From assembly GCA_022448105.1 (NCBI GenBank), contig JAKVAV010000012.1, positions 1-39,862 on the forward strand: a stretch of DNA of 39,862 nt, written 5' to 3'. The stretch is from Flavobacteriales bacterium (GTDB lineage Bacteria > Bacteroidota > Bacteroidia > Flavobacteriales_D > Cryomorphaceae). This document shows positions 17,842-25,588 of this stretch, one piece after another (position 1 is the first letter of the stretch; every line of letters begins with the position of its first letter). The position numbers and the translations under genes are program-made. The notes under the pieces are model-generated. The model was not told the DNA's origin. It made no database searches and saw only the letters and a program-made list of their open reading frames with translations.

Positions 17842-20253
17842 ATGAAAAGAAGATACAGTCTATTGATTATCCTTTGTGGCCTTTTATGTTTACCACTTTT
17901 CTCACAGGAAAACCTTAATTATCAGCAACCTCCAGAAGAAATTTTAGAATTAGTCGATGTAGACCTCGCTCCTTTTGTATCGATTACGGAAGATAGAGAA
18001 TACATGCTACTCATATATCGAAAGGCTTACAAGAGCATTGCAGAACTGAGCGAAACCGAGCTGAGACTAGGTGGTCTTCGAATCAACCCACAGACATCAA
18101 TTGGCAGTAGAACGCGTTTCTATACCAATTTGGAAATCATGCAACCGGGAAAAGACACCCAAGGTCGAGCCATTTCAGGATTACCAGAAAATCCGCGAAT
18201 TGCCAACCTAAAATGGTCTCCAGATCAAAGGCTGGTTGCTTTCACCAACACTACCTCAGAGGGAACCGAACTCTGGTATATCAACGTTGAAAAAAAAGAG
18301 GCCTATCAGCTGACGAAACCCATACTTAATGCGAATATGGGCAGAGTAATCAATTGGTTCAGCGATAGTAAGGCTTTACTTGTCAAAACATTGAGTGATG
18401 AACGAGAGGAACTTATAAATACGGAACTCGCTATTCCAACGGGGCCGACTATTTCCGCCAATGACGGTGCGAAAGCACAGAACCGCACTTACCAAGATCT
18501 CCTTAAAGACCCGAACGATGAGCACAACTTCGAGCAATTGGCCCGTAGTACTCTATGGAAAGTTAGCCTCAACGGTTCAAGCGAAGAGTTTCTTCCTGAT
18601 GCTCTCTACGCGGGCATTTCATTTTCTCCAGATGGCGAATACATCATGGTAACTTCTCACGAAAGACCATTTAGCTATATCGTTCCTTATTATCGCTTTC
18701 CTCAGAATACCGTTGTATATACGAAAGATGGAGAAGAAGTAGCAAATGTAATGTCTGTGCCTCTTATGGAGGAAATGCCAAAAGGATTTATGGCAAGTCG
18801 AAAAGGAAGAAGAAACATGAGTTGGAGAGATGACCGACCACACACACTTGTTTACGCTGAGGCTCTCGACGAAGGTGATCCAGAAGTGGAGGTAGAATTT
18901 CGCGACGAGGTGTCTCAATTGGAAGCGCCTTTCACCGGCGAGGGAAAGTTTCTGTTAAAAACTATAAACCGTTACAGCGGCGTCGATTGGGGAACGGATA
19001 ATTTCGCGGTAGCATATGATTACTGGTGGGACACACGAAATACTAAGACCTACTTTTTCAACCCTTCAAATCCAGAGCAGAAACCAGAAATAGTTTTTGA
19101 TCGAAATTACCAAGACATCTACAGCGACCCAGGTGACTTCGTCACTGAAAAGGGGAAATATCCTGGTACAGATATTCTCGCTATGAAAGATGGGAAATTA
19201 TTCCTTACTGGAGAAGGCTACAGCGATGAAGGCCAATTTCCCTTTGTCAAAGAAATGAGCTCCAAAACTCAAGAGATTGAAACGCTTTACCAGTCGGAAT
19301 ACACCGATAAGATTGAGAGTATCAATAACTTCTACGTAAAGGACAATGAACTACTCGTTCGTATCGAATCACCGAGTGAATACCCCAACTATTACGTACG
19401 CAATTTGAAAACTGGCGAGCTTGAGCAAAAGACCTTTTTTAAGAGTCCTTTTGAGAAAATATCCAGCGTCGAAAAAGAAGTAATTAGCTACAAAAGAGAT
19501 GATGGCCTTGACCTAAACGGAACGCTATATTTACCGCTAGATTACGAAGAAGGCAAGCGCTATCCAATGATTCTTTGGGCTTACCCGAGAGAGTTTAAAG
19601 ATAAATCAAGTGCTGGACAAAACACTCAAAACCCAAACGAATTTGTCTACCCATATTGGGGTTCCCCAATCTACTGGGTTACTCGAGGCTATGTGGTACT
19701 GGATGATGCTTCTTTCCCGATTATAGGAGAAGGAGAAGAGGAACCAAACGACTCTTTCCGTCCACAATTGGTAGCCAATGCTCGGGCAGCTATTGATGCC
19801 CTAGATAAAAGAGGACTCATTGACACTAGCCGCGTAGCCGTTGGTGGACACAGTTATGGTGCTTTTATGGTTGCCAATTTACTGAGCCATTCCAATCTTT
19901 TTGCTGCCGGCATTGCTCGAAGCGGCGCATACAACCGTACGCTAACACCATTTGGTTTTCAGTCGGAGCAACGAAGCTACTGGGAAGCTCCAGAAGTATA
20001 TTACACAATGAGTCCGTTTATGCATTCAGAAAAGATGCAAACTCCACTCCTTCTTATACACGGTGAGGCAGATAACAATTCGGGAACGTATCCTATGCAA
20101 AGCGAACGATACTTCAACGCGCTCAAAGGCTTAGGAGCTACGGTGAGACTGGTCATGCTTCCCAAAGAAAGTCATGGTTACTCGGCAAGAGAAAGCATCT
20201 TGCATATGCTTTGGGAGCAAGATGAGTGGTTGGAAAAATATTTAAAGAGGTAG
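17842..20253 (+). CDS. S9 family peptidase (prolyl oligopeptidase type), secreted
   Basis: An 803-residue protein counted from ATG 17842 (MKRRYSLLIILCGLLCLPLF), which supplies the signal peptide; the frame extends 13 codons upstream from an earlier ATG. Residues about 50-500 form the N-terminal propeller-like domain, and about 540-803 the alpha/beta peptidase domain. The catalytic triad is Ser671 (GGHSYGAFM), Asp744 (HGEADNNSG) and His778 (KESHGYS). The family cleaves short peptides after proline or, in glutamyl-endopeptidase-like members, other residues. The GHSYGAFM and RSGAYNRTLTPFGFQ pattern is close to the plant/bacterial glutamyl-peptidase branch. Likely periplasmic, for peptide nutrition. 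Single gene with long gaps either side. Confidence 0.92.
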   Translation: MKRRYSLLIILCGLLCLPLFSQENLNYQQPPEEILELVDVDLAPFVSITEDREYMLLIYRKAYKSIAELSETELRLGGLRINPQTSIGSRTRFYTNLEIMQPGKDTQGRAISGLPENPRIANLKWSPDQRLVAFTNTTSEGTELWYINVEKKEAYQLTKPILNANMGRVINWFSDSKALLVKTLSDEREELINTELAIPTGPTISANDGAKAQNRTYQDLLKDPNDEHNFEQLARSTLWKVSLNGSSEEFLPDALYAGISFSPDGEYIMVTSHERPFSYIVPYYRFPQNTVVYTKDGEEVANVMSVPLMEEMPKGFMASRKGRRNMSWRDDRPHTLVYAEALDEGDPEVEVEFRDEVSQLEAPFTGEGKFLLKTINRYSGVDWGTDNFAVAYDYWWDTRNTKTYFFNPSNPEQKPEIVFDRNYQDIYSDPGDFVTEKGKYPGTDILAMKDGKLFLTGEGYSDEGQFPFVKEMSSKTQEIETLYQSEYTDKIESINNFYVKDNELLVRIESPSEYPNYYVRNLKTGELEQKTFFKSPFEKISSVEKEVISYKRDDGLDLNGTLYLPLDYEEGKRYPMILWAYPREFKDKSSAGQNTQNPNEFVYPYWGSPIYWVTRGYVVLDDASFPIIGEGEEEPNDSFRPQLVANARAAIDALDKRGLIDTSRVAVGGHSYGAFMVANLLSHSNLFAAGIARSGAYNRTLTPFGFQSEQRSYWEAPEVYYTMSPFMHSEKMQTPLLLIHGEADNNSGTYPMQSERYFNALKGLGATVRLVMLPKESHGYSARESILHMLWEQDEWLEKYLKR

Positions 20254-20879
20254 AATACCGAAATCATTCCATTCGGCTAACGAGGAGAAAATTTAGTGAA
20301 TTTTGGGCTAATTCATTTTATCCTTTTGAACATTTATCGATTGTCGCTGTGCAAAATTTTAGCGCAATAGAATCATGAATAATCTAAATAAGAGTGCTTC
20401 AAAATTAAGGGATGTGGAATTGACACTTATTCCATTTTTCTTTGAAGAAACAATACGATCCACAGGAAGTTCAAACAATGACTTTATATGATCTATAAGG
20501 CGTTCTTATTCTTCCTTGTCTCTTGACTCTCTCCCATCAAACTTGTTGCGGCTGTCCGAAAAAGGCTCAATTGAGTAAATCCAGGGTTATGGCTAATATC
20601 AGCCAAAATTAAATCTTATCTAGATGGAGCTAAGCCGGCTATAAACCTAACTCAAGCTGATTTCAGCTTCTATATGCTAACCATTAAAGATTCGTTCGAA
20701 TATTTACAAGAAGAATTGAGACCTCTCCATTTCTTTTAGTTTTGCAAATCACTAAAAAACTGAGATCCTCAAATATCATTGAGGAAGCTGCATCACACCG
20801 GTTCAATACTTTTAGTTTTGTCCTTCTGATGTTGAGTCTGCAATGTGTCAGACAAGACCGTCAAAGAGAATAGCTGCGT
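20254..20879. other. intergenic, no gene recognised
   Basis: About 0.6 kb between the convergent S9 peptidase and Fur-family genes. A 36-codon plus-strand frame (MNNLNKSASKLRDVELTLIP..., ATG near 20375) is the only small opening, and nothing supports its expression. No clear terminator for either gene is seen. Confidence 0.4.
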
Positions 20880-21275
20880 CTAAAAGCTACTTTTCTCGAG
20901 ACAGTCTACACAAACTCCCACGAGGAGGAACTCAGCCGACTCCACTTTATGCCCCCCTACTGATGGCAAGGTAAAGTCTACATCAATACACTCCGTCTTT
21001 CCGCAATCTTTGCATTGAAAATGCGGATGAAGGTCTACATGCTCATGGGAAGAACACCCATCCTGACATTTGGCATACCATTGTAACCCATTCTTGTCGG
21101 TAAAGGAATGAAGGACCCCGCCATCTCTAAGTCGATCCAAAATTCTGTAAACAGTGGTCTTATTCATCTCGCCTTTGAAATAATCAATCAATTGCACACT
21201 TGAATAAGGATTCTTAGAAGAATTAAATATCTCGAGTACCGCCCTAACAGATCTCGTATTTCTTATTACAGCCAC
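20880..21275 (-). CDS. zur: Fur-family transcriptional regulator, probably Zur
   Basis: A 131-residue Fur-family repressor. The winged-helix DNA-binding part covers 1-80, with the recognition helix in TTVYRILDRLRDGGVL. The C-terminal dimerisation and metal part has the HVDLHPHFQC regulatory site and two structural CxxC pairs, Cys88-Cys91 and Cys122-Cys125, expected for a structural Zn site. I assign Zur rather than Fur or PerR because it is divergent from a zinc-type COG0523 operon and matching inverted repeats overlap both promoters; this is inference. The start is GTG (21275): no ATG occurs before residue 37. The predicted transcription start is almost at this codon, so the mRNA may be leaderless. 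Confidence 0.9.
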   Translation of the reverse strand: MAVIRNTRSVRAVLEIFNSSKNPYSSVQLIDYFKGEMNKTTVYRILDRLRDGGVLHSFTDKNGLQWYAKCQDGCSSHEHVDLHPHFQCKDCGKTECIDVDFTLPSVGGHKVESAEFLLVGVCVDCLEKSSF

Positions 21276-21278
21276 GTC

Positions 21279-21291
21279 GCAAATTTATTGC
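21279..21291. promoter_or_regulatory. Putative Zur operator 1
   Basis: GCAA-N5-TTGC inverted repeat (21279-21282 with 21288-21291) that overlaps the -7 box of the regulator's own promoter, 4 bases upstream of its GTG. It shares the half-site and spacing of operator 2, suggesting autoregulation. Confidence 0.5.
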
Positions 21292-21310
21292 ATCATGATC
21301 GCATTGCAAA
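21280..21310 (-). promoter_or_regulatory. Bacteroidota-type promoter of the Fur-family gene
   Basis: Read on the minus strand, TTTG (21310-21307), exactly 19 bases, then TAAATTTG (21287-21280): an exact match to the TTTG-N19-TAnnTTTG consensus used by the Bacteroidota primary sigma factor. The start of transcription should fall around 21275, at the GTG codon. Confidence 0.7.
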
Positions 21311-21320
21311 GGAAAATGTC

Positions 21321-21328
21321 TATTTTTG
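21321..21328 (+). promoter_or_regulatory. -7 element of the metallochaperone operon
   Basis: TATTTTTG matches TAnnTTTG and immediately abuts operator 2, about 44 bases before the ATG of the first operon gene. No good TTTG is present at the usual -33 distance (a TTG lies 14 bases upstream), so the promoter may be weak or need the repressor to be absent. Confidence 0.45.
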
Positions 21329-21342
21329 CAACCGGGTTGCAA
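21326..21342. promoter_or_regulatory. Putative Zur operator 2 (perfect palindrome)
   Basis: A perfect 7-3-7 inverted repeat, TTGCAAC-CGG-GTTGCAA, containing the same GCAA-N5-TTGC core as operator 1, centred 49 bases away. It overlaps the -7 box and expected start of the plus-strand operon, an ideal place for repression by the divergent Fur-family regulator. Confidence 0.6.
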
Positions 21343-21371
21343 TTAAACAGTCCGGCCGAATTAAAATATTA

Positions 21372-21572
21372 ATGGTTCCAAAAACATACAATCAGTGGAG
21401 AGAATGCATCGTAAACGATTGCGGGATTGTCTTGAGTAAAGAATTTGCTCAAGGCAGGGTCTCAGTTCTGTCCAAAATGACTCATCCTGAAACTCAGAGG
21501 TTCTTGAAAATTTATGGCCCAGAACATTTAAAAAATACATTGAGTTGGTTTAGCCACGTCGCCAACTCTTAA
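21372..21572 (+). CDS. Small protein heading the COG0523 operon, unknown function
   Basis: A 66-residue cytoplasmic protein from ATG 21372 (MVPKTYNQWRECIVNDCGIV). The longer frame back to 21288 would start inside the promoter and is rejected. It has two cysteines (Cys12 and Cys17) near the N-terminus, a 'KMTHPETQRFLKIYG' middle and an 'HLKNTLSWFSHVANS' helical end. I cannot name a family with confidence. It is 13 bases before the first GTPase gene and directly behind the putative Zur-controlled promoter, so it is probably part of the zinc-starvation response, perhaps an adaptor or client of the GTPase. That role is inference from position. Confidence 0.65.
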   Translation: MVPKTYNQWRECIVNDCGIVLSKEFAQGRVSVLSKMTHPETQRFLKIYGPEHLKNTLSWFSHVANS

Positions 21573-21585
21573 TCCACCTGAATAA

Positions 21586-22656
21586 ATGATAGCATCTGAA
21601 GTCACCCGATTGCCTGTGCATATTATTAGTGGTTTTTTAGGTGCAGGCAAAACCACCTTCCTCAATCACTTCATCAAAGCAAGGAGACACGAAAGGATAC
21701 TTGTTATTGAAAATGAATGCGGCGATACCAACGTAGACGGTGCCATTGTATTTGAGGGAGTCGAGGAGGTGGTTGAATTGACTTCGGGATGTCTTTGTTG
21801 TTCGCTCTCGGACGGATTAATAGACATTCTGGCTCTCGTTGCTAAAAGGAAAGATGAATTTGACAGAGTGGTCATTGAGACAACCGGAATAGCCGACCCT
21901 AGTTCAATTATGCAAGTTTTTCTTTCTGATCCTCGCGTAGAAAGAGTGTTTGAACTACAACAAATGACATGTTTAGCCGATGCAAGTTTACTTGAGGAGT
22001 GGCTGGCAGAGGCTGAAGAGGCGCTGCGACAAATAGCGATTGCGGATGTTATATTGATCAATAAAATTGATACAGCTGGGAAAGACCAACTCCAAAAACT
22101 TAAGAAAACCCTAGAGGGAATCAACCCTCATGCCTATGTAATGGAGGGTGAATATGGGATATTTAATGTAGACGATATTTTAAAAATAGGAACTACACAC
22201 CCCGAATCGGTTGAAGTAAAGATATCAGAAAATACTGCCGATAATCATGTTCATCATGATAACGATCACAACCACCACCAGGACCATACGTACGATCCAC
22301 ATCACCACCATGGCAATGAACACCATCATGACCACAATAGCCACGGCATCACTACATTTACCCTCACATTTGACGGAGTTTTCGACCTTGACGCTTTATC
22401 TTTAGAACTCTACAAGATTTCAAATTTATATCGATCCCAAGTATATAGAGTGAAGGGAATCATTGCCATACCGAATTATGAGAATATGGTGATTCTTCAG
22501 TCGGTTCGCTCAAGTTTTGTGGCTACTGATGGTCGAGCCTGGAAGGATGACGAAATACGAATTAGCAAACTGGTTTTTATCGGAAGAGGTCTTCGTAAAG
22601 ATGTGTTTCAGAAGATGTTTGGTAAGTATATCATTAAAGAACCCGTAAATTTGTAA
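21586..22656 (+). CDS. COG0523 (CobW/CobP47K) GTPase with His-rich linker
   Basis: A 356-residue G3E GTPase, a probable zinc metallochaperone. The Walker A is GFLGAGKTT (16-24), the metal motif CxCC is Cys69-Leu-Cys71-Cys72 in SGCLCCS, ETTG (98-101) is the G3 region and NKID (159-162) is G4. Between the GTPase and CobW C-terminal domains lies a linker (221-253) with 16 histidines in 33 residues, a metal-storing or sensing stretch typical of zinc- and nickel-linked COG0523 proteins. The C-terminal domain (about 255-350) contains YRVKGIIAIPNYENMV and FIGRGLRKDVF. Known family roles are delivery of Zn to client enzymes under starvation. The next gene starts one base after its stop. Confidence 0.92.
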   Translation: MIASEVTRLPVHIISGFLGAGKTTFLNHFIKARRHERILVIENECGDTNVDGAIVFEGVEEVVELTSGCLCCSLSDGLIDILALVAKRKDEFDRVVIETTGIADPSSIMQVFLSDPRVERVFELQQMTCLADASLLEEWLAEAEEALRQIAIADVILINKIDTAGKDQLQKLKKTLEGINPHAYVMEGEYGIFNVDDILKIGTTHPESVEVKISENTADNHVHHDNDHNHHQDHTYDPHHHHGNEHHHDHNSHGITTFTLTFDGVFDLDALSLELYKISNLYRSQVYRVKGIIAIPNYENMVILQSVRSSFVATDGRAWKDDEIRISKLVFIGRGLRKDVFQKMFGKYIIKEPVNL

Positions 22657-22657
22657 G

Positions 22658-23065
22658 ATGAATTCTACTAGTGCCTTAGGAAAATCAGATCTCATCGGCG
22701 CATGGTCAAGCGGATTGTGTGCCGTGCATTGCATGGCTACACCTTTCCTCTTTGTGGCTCAGAGCTGTCACTCTGAGAGCTGCTGTGATGATAGTCCTGG
22801 ATGGTGGAGCGCCATCGATTATGGCTTTGTAGGGATCACTCTCCTTGCGGTTTTTTTCTCCGCTAGAAATACATCTAAAGAGTGGATGAAATATGCGCTA
22901 TACATATCATGGTTCGTACTTTCTGCTCTGGTTTTCAATGAGAAAATGGCTTGGGTTTCCCTCGCGGAAGAGTGGAAATACGGTGCTGCTGCAGTAATGA
23001 TCTCATTGCACCTATACAATCGTAAGTTTTGCCAGTGTACTAACGATGGTTGTTGTGCTACCTAA
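22658..23065 (+). CDS. MerC-like integral membrane protein
   Basis: A 135-residue membrane protein of the MerC family. The first TM carries GLCAVHCMATPFLFVAQSC, with the conserved Cys-x3-Cys/His motif, followed by HSESCCDDSPGWW, three further hydrophobic segments (YGFVGITLLAVFFSAR, YALYISWFVLSALVF, GAAAVMISLHLY) and a Cys-rich tail (KFCQCTNDGCCAT). MerC moves Hg(II) in mercury operons, but no merR, merA or merP is here. In COG0523/Zur operons of Bacteroidota such proteins are better explained as zinc (or other divalent metal) transporters; that is inference. It starts one base after the preceding GTPase stop, so translational coupling is likely. Confidence 0.85.
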   Translation: MNSTSALGKSDLIGAWSSGLCAVHCMATPFLFVAQSCHSESCCDDSPGWWSAIDYGFVGITLLAVFFSARNTSKEWMKYALYISWFVLSALVFNEKMAWVSLAEEWKYGAAAVMISLHLYNRKFCQCTNDGCCAT

Positions 23066-23116
23066 ATATTGATCCTTTAAGATCGACTTCTGGCATTTTC
23101 GCCTTAATATTACTCC

Positions 23117-24337
23117 ATGGACATTCACGAAAAGGTTCCCGTTGTCATCCTCAACGGATTTCTTGGATCAGGTAAAACAACTCTTTTCAGAAAACTTTTA
23201 GCTCAAGCTGGAAAGAAAAAGATTCCAGTATGCGCCATTGTCAATGATATGAGCGAGCTTGATGTTGACGGTGAGTTAATCGGGAATATGGATATGATCG
23301 AAGCCAACAGCCAGATCATGGAGTCGATCCATTCCTGCGTACTTAGCAGCAAACAAGGTATCGAAAAGCTAGATCAATCGGTTGAGAAGCTCCTTTCCAA
23401 CCAAAATCCTGAGCTAATTATCATCGAAACTTCTGGAAGCTGCCACCCTCTCCCACTTGTCGAGTATTTTAAAGATCATCCTACTGCGGCGTTGACTGGA
23501 GTCTTAGTATTGGTAGATGCACTCATGTTGGCACATGATTACAATTACGGTGAGCGGTTGATTCCAGAAATGCAAGATAACTTGATTAATGGCGAACGTG
23601 AACCGGTAAACCTACTCGTGGAGCAAATCATGTTTTGCAGTCATCTGCTTCTAACTAAGACGGATAGAATTGATAAAGAGAGGCTCCCGGAAATAGCTGA
23701 TGTGGTGGGATCGATCAATCCTTATGCTTCAACTCACTCTGTCTTATTTGGGAATTTGACCATAGAATCTCTCTTTGAAATTCCCGAATACGATTTCTAC
23801 AAAGTGGAACAGCTCACGCAAGAACTCAAACCAGTTCTTGACCTGGAAGAACACGGCGACCGGCCTTATAATCTGGCCACAAGATTGATCAAAGATGATC
23901 GACCATTCCATCCACAAAGACTTTGGGATACTTGCCATGAATACCTCGATCAGAGAATCTACCGCAGCAAGGGTTTCTTTTGGCTTGCAAGCCGAGATAA
24001 AATCTCACTACTCTGGAGCCAGGCGGCCGGAAGTATTAGTTTAGAAATGATTGGCTACTGGAGATCGGGAATTGTGGAGGATGAAAATCATGGTTTGACC
24101 AAAACCGAGATCGACCTTCTTAAAGAGCAACTCAAAAGCGAAACTGGACAGTTTGGCGACCGGCATTGCGACCTCACAGTAATTGGAGATAAAACTCAAG
24201 TGGATCGTTTTACCGAGGCTTTGAAGACTTGCTTTCTTACTGATGAAGAGATGGAACTCTACCGCAATGGTCATGTATTTGACGATCCATGGCCTCAAAG
24301 AATTGTGAAGATGGTTGGGCTCGAAGAGAGCAACTAA
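23117..24337 (+). CDS. COG0523-like GTPase lacking the CxCC metal motif
   Basis: A 406-residue paralogue of the GTPase at 24377, with the same layout: GTPase domain (1-220) and CobW C-terminal domain (about 250-395; RPFHPQRLWDT, YRSKGFFWLASRDK, DPWPQR). The Walker A is intact (GFLGSGKTT, 14-22), and VNDMSELDVDG, a switch region, is conserved. However, the strictly conserved CxCC is replaced by Cys74-Val-Leu-Ser (ESIHSCVLSSKQG), and G4 is TKTD (180-183) rather than NKxD. Metal binding at the usual site is therefore probably lost, while nucleotide binding may remain with altered specificity. It may be a regulatory partner of the neighbour, or a diverged metal-independent copy. It lies 51 bases after the MerC-like gene. 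Confidence 0.9.
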   Translation: MDIHEKVPVVILNGFLGSGKTTLFRKLLAQAGKKKIPVCAIVNDMSELDVDGELIGNMDMIEANSQIMESIHSCVLSSKQGIEKLDQSVEKLLSNQNPELIIIETSGSCHPLPLVEYFKDHPTAALTGVLVLVDALMLAHDYNYGERLIPEMQDNLINGEREPVNLLVEQIMFCSHLLLTKTDRIDKERLPEIADVVGSINPYASTHSVLFGNLTIESLFEIPEYDFYKVEQLTQELKPVLDLEEHGDRPYNLATRLIKDDRPFHPQRLWDTCHEYLDQRIYRSKGFFWLASRDKISLLWSQAAGSISLEMIGYWRSGIVEDENHGLTKTEIDLLKEQLKSETGQFGDRHCDLTVIGDKTQVDRFTEALKTCFLTDEEMELYRNGHVFDDPWPQRIVKMVGLEESN

Positions 24338-24376
24338 CCACTCCTAATCACTGACTTCCTAAAATGAACAACGACA

Positions 24377-25588
24377 ATGGAAAAATTACCAGTAACAGTA
24401 CTTAGCGGCTTTTTGGGAGCCGGTAAAACAACCCTTCTCAATCATATTTTACACAATAAGCAAGGCTTGAAAGTTGCCGTGATTGTAAACGATATGAGCG
24501 AAGTAAATGTAGATGCAGAGCTCGTAAAAAGCGAAAACACCCTTTCGCGCACTGAAGAAAAGCTCGTAGAAATGAGCAACGGATGTATTTGTTGCACCCT
24601 TCGCGAAGACCTCATGGTAGAGGTGGAAAGACTAGCCAGAGAAGATCGTTTTGACTACTTACTCATTGAAAGTACAGGAATCAGTGAGCCAGTCCCCGTC
24701 GCTCAGACCTTCAGCTTTGTTGACGAAGAAAGTGGAATTGATCTTTCACGATTTAGTTACATCGATACCATGGTGACGGTAGTGGATGCCTTTAACTTTC
24801 TAAAAGATTTTGATAGCGTGGAAACGCTGATGGAGCGTGACCTAACCGATATGGAAGGTGACGACCGTACCATAGTGAATCTCCTAACCGATCAAATCGA
24901 ATTTGCCAATGTCATCATCCTCAACAAAGTTGATCTGGCTGATGATTATACCGTCGGTGTTCTCAAATCGGCGATTCATAAATTGAACCCCTCTGCGAAG
25001 ATTATCGAGACTTCATTTAGCGAGGTCGATCCTTCAAAAATTCTGAACACCAAGTCATTTGATTTTGAAGAGGCTGAGCAAAGCGCTGGATGGATCGAAG
25101 AACTAAACAAAACCGAGCACACTCCAGAAACTGAAGAGTACGGAATCAGTTCTTTTGTTTTTAGAAGCAGAAAACCATTCGATCCCGATAGATTTTGGAC
25201 TTACATACAGGAAAAGTTTCCTTCCCATGTTATCAGAAGCAAAGGACTCTTTTGGTTAGCGTCTCGTCCATCACAAGCAATTATATGGAGTCAAGCGGGA
25301 GGATCGCTACGTTCAGAAAGCGCTGGTGTTTGGTGGAGCAGTATGCCACTGCAAAAGAGAGTTCATTATGGGGCCTTCATTGAAAACCAAGAACATATCG
25401 AGGCGGATTGGCACCAGGACTTTGGTGATCGTAAAAACGAAATCGTTTTTATCGGTCAGGATCTCAATGAAACCCAGATGAGATCTGAGCTTGAATGGTG
25501 CTTAGCTACGGATGAAGAAGTTGAAGCTGGAAATTGGATAGAAGGTTATGAAGACGAATGGCCAGTTGAAAAAGCCTACCCTTTATAA
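24377..25588 (+). CDS. COG0523 zinc metallochaperone-type GTPase
   Basis: A 403-residue G3E GTPase with a full set of motifs: GFLGAGKTT (11-19), [14 protein letters not shown], CxCC as Cys70-Ile-Cys72-Cys73 in [20 protein letters not shown] (98-105) and NKVD (183-186). The CobW C-terminal domain (about 266-395) contains RPFDPDRF-like [22 protein letters not shown] and YEDEWP. This is the long C-terminal form seen in Zur-regulated ZigA/YciC-type proteins, which hand zinc to metalloenzymes during deficiency. It has no His-rich linker, unlike the first GTPase. It lies 39 bases downstream of the CxCC-less paralogue; no terminator was recognised behind it. Confidence 0.92.
   Translation: MEKLPVTVLSGFLGAGKTTLLNHILHNKQGLKVAVIVNDMSEVNVDAELVKSENTLSRTEEKLVEMSNGCICCTLREDLMVEVERLAREDRFDYLLIESTGISEPVPVAQTFSFVDEESGIDLSRFSYIDTMVTVVDAFNFLKDFDSVETLMERDLTDMEGDDRTIVNLLTDQIEFANVIILNKVDLADDYTVGVLKSAIHKLNPSAKIIETSFSEVDPSKILNTKSFDFEEAEQSAGWIEELNKTEHTPETEEYGISSFVFRSRKPFDPDRFWTYIQEKFPSHVIRSKGLFWLASRPSQAIIWSQAGGSLRSESAGVWWSSMPLQKRVHYGAFIENQEHIEADWHQDFGDRKNEIVFIGQDLNETQMRSELEWCLATDEEVEAGNWIEGYEDEWPVEKAYPL

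Noticed and set aside
22246-22346. CAC/CAT-rich stretch that could be taken for a DNA tandem repeat
   Set aside because: It is the in-frame histidine-rich linker of the first COG0523 GTPase, with mixed His codons and interspersed Asp/Asn/Glu, not a tandem DNA repeat.
22658-23065. Mercury-resistance operon (because of MerC)
   Set aside because: No merR, merT, merP or merA is nearby; the context is three COG0523 GTPases and a Fur-family regulator, pointing to zinc or another divalent metal.
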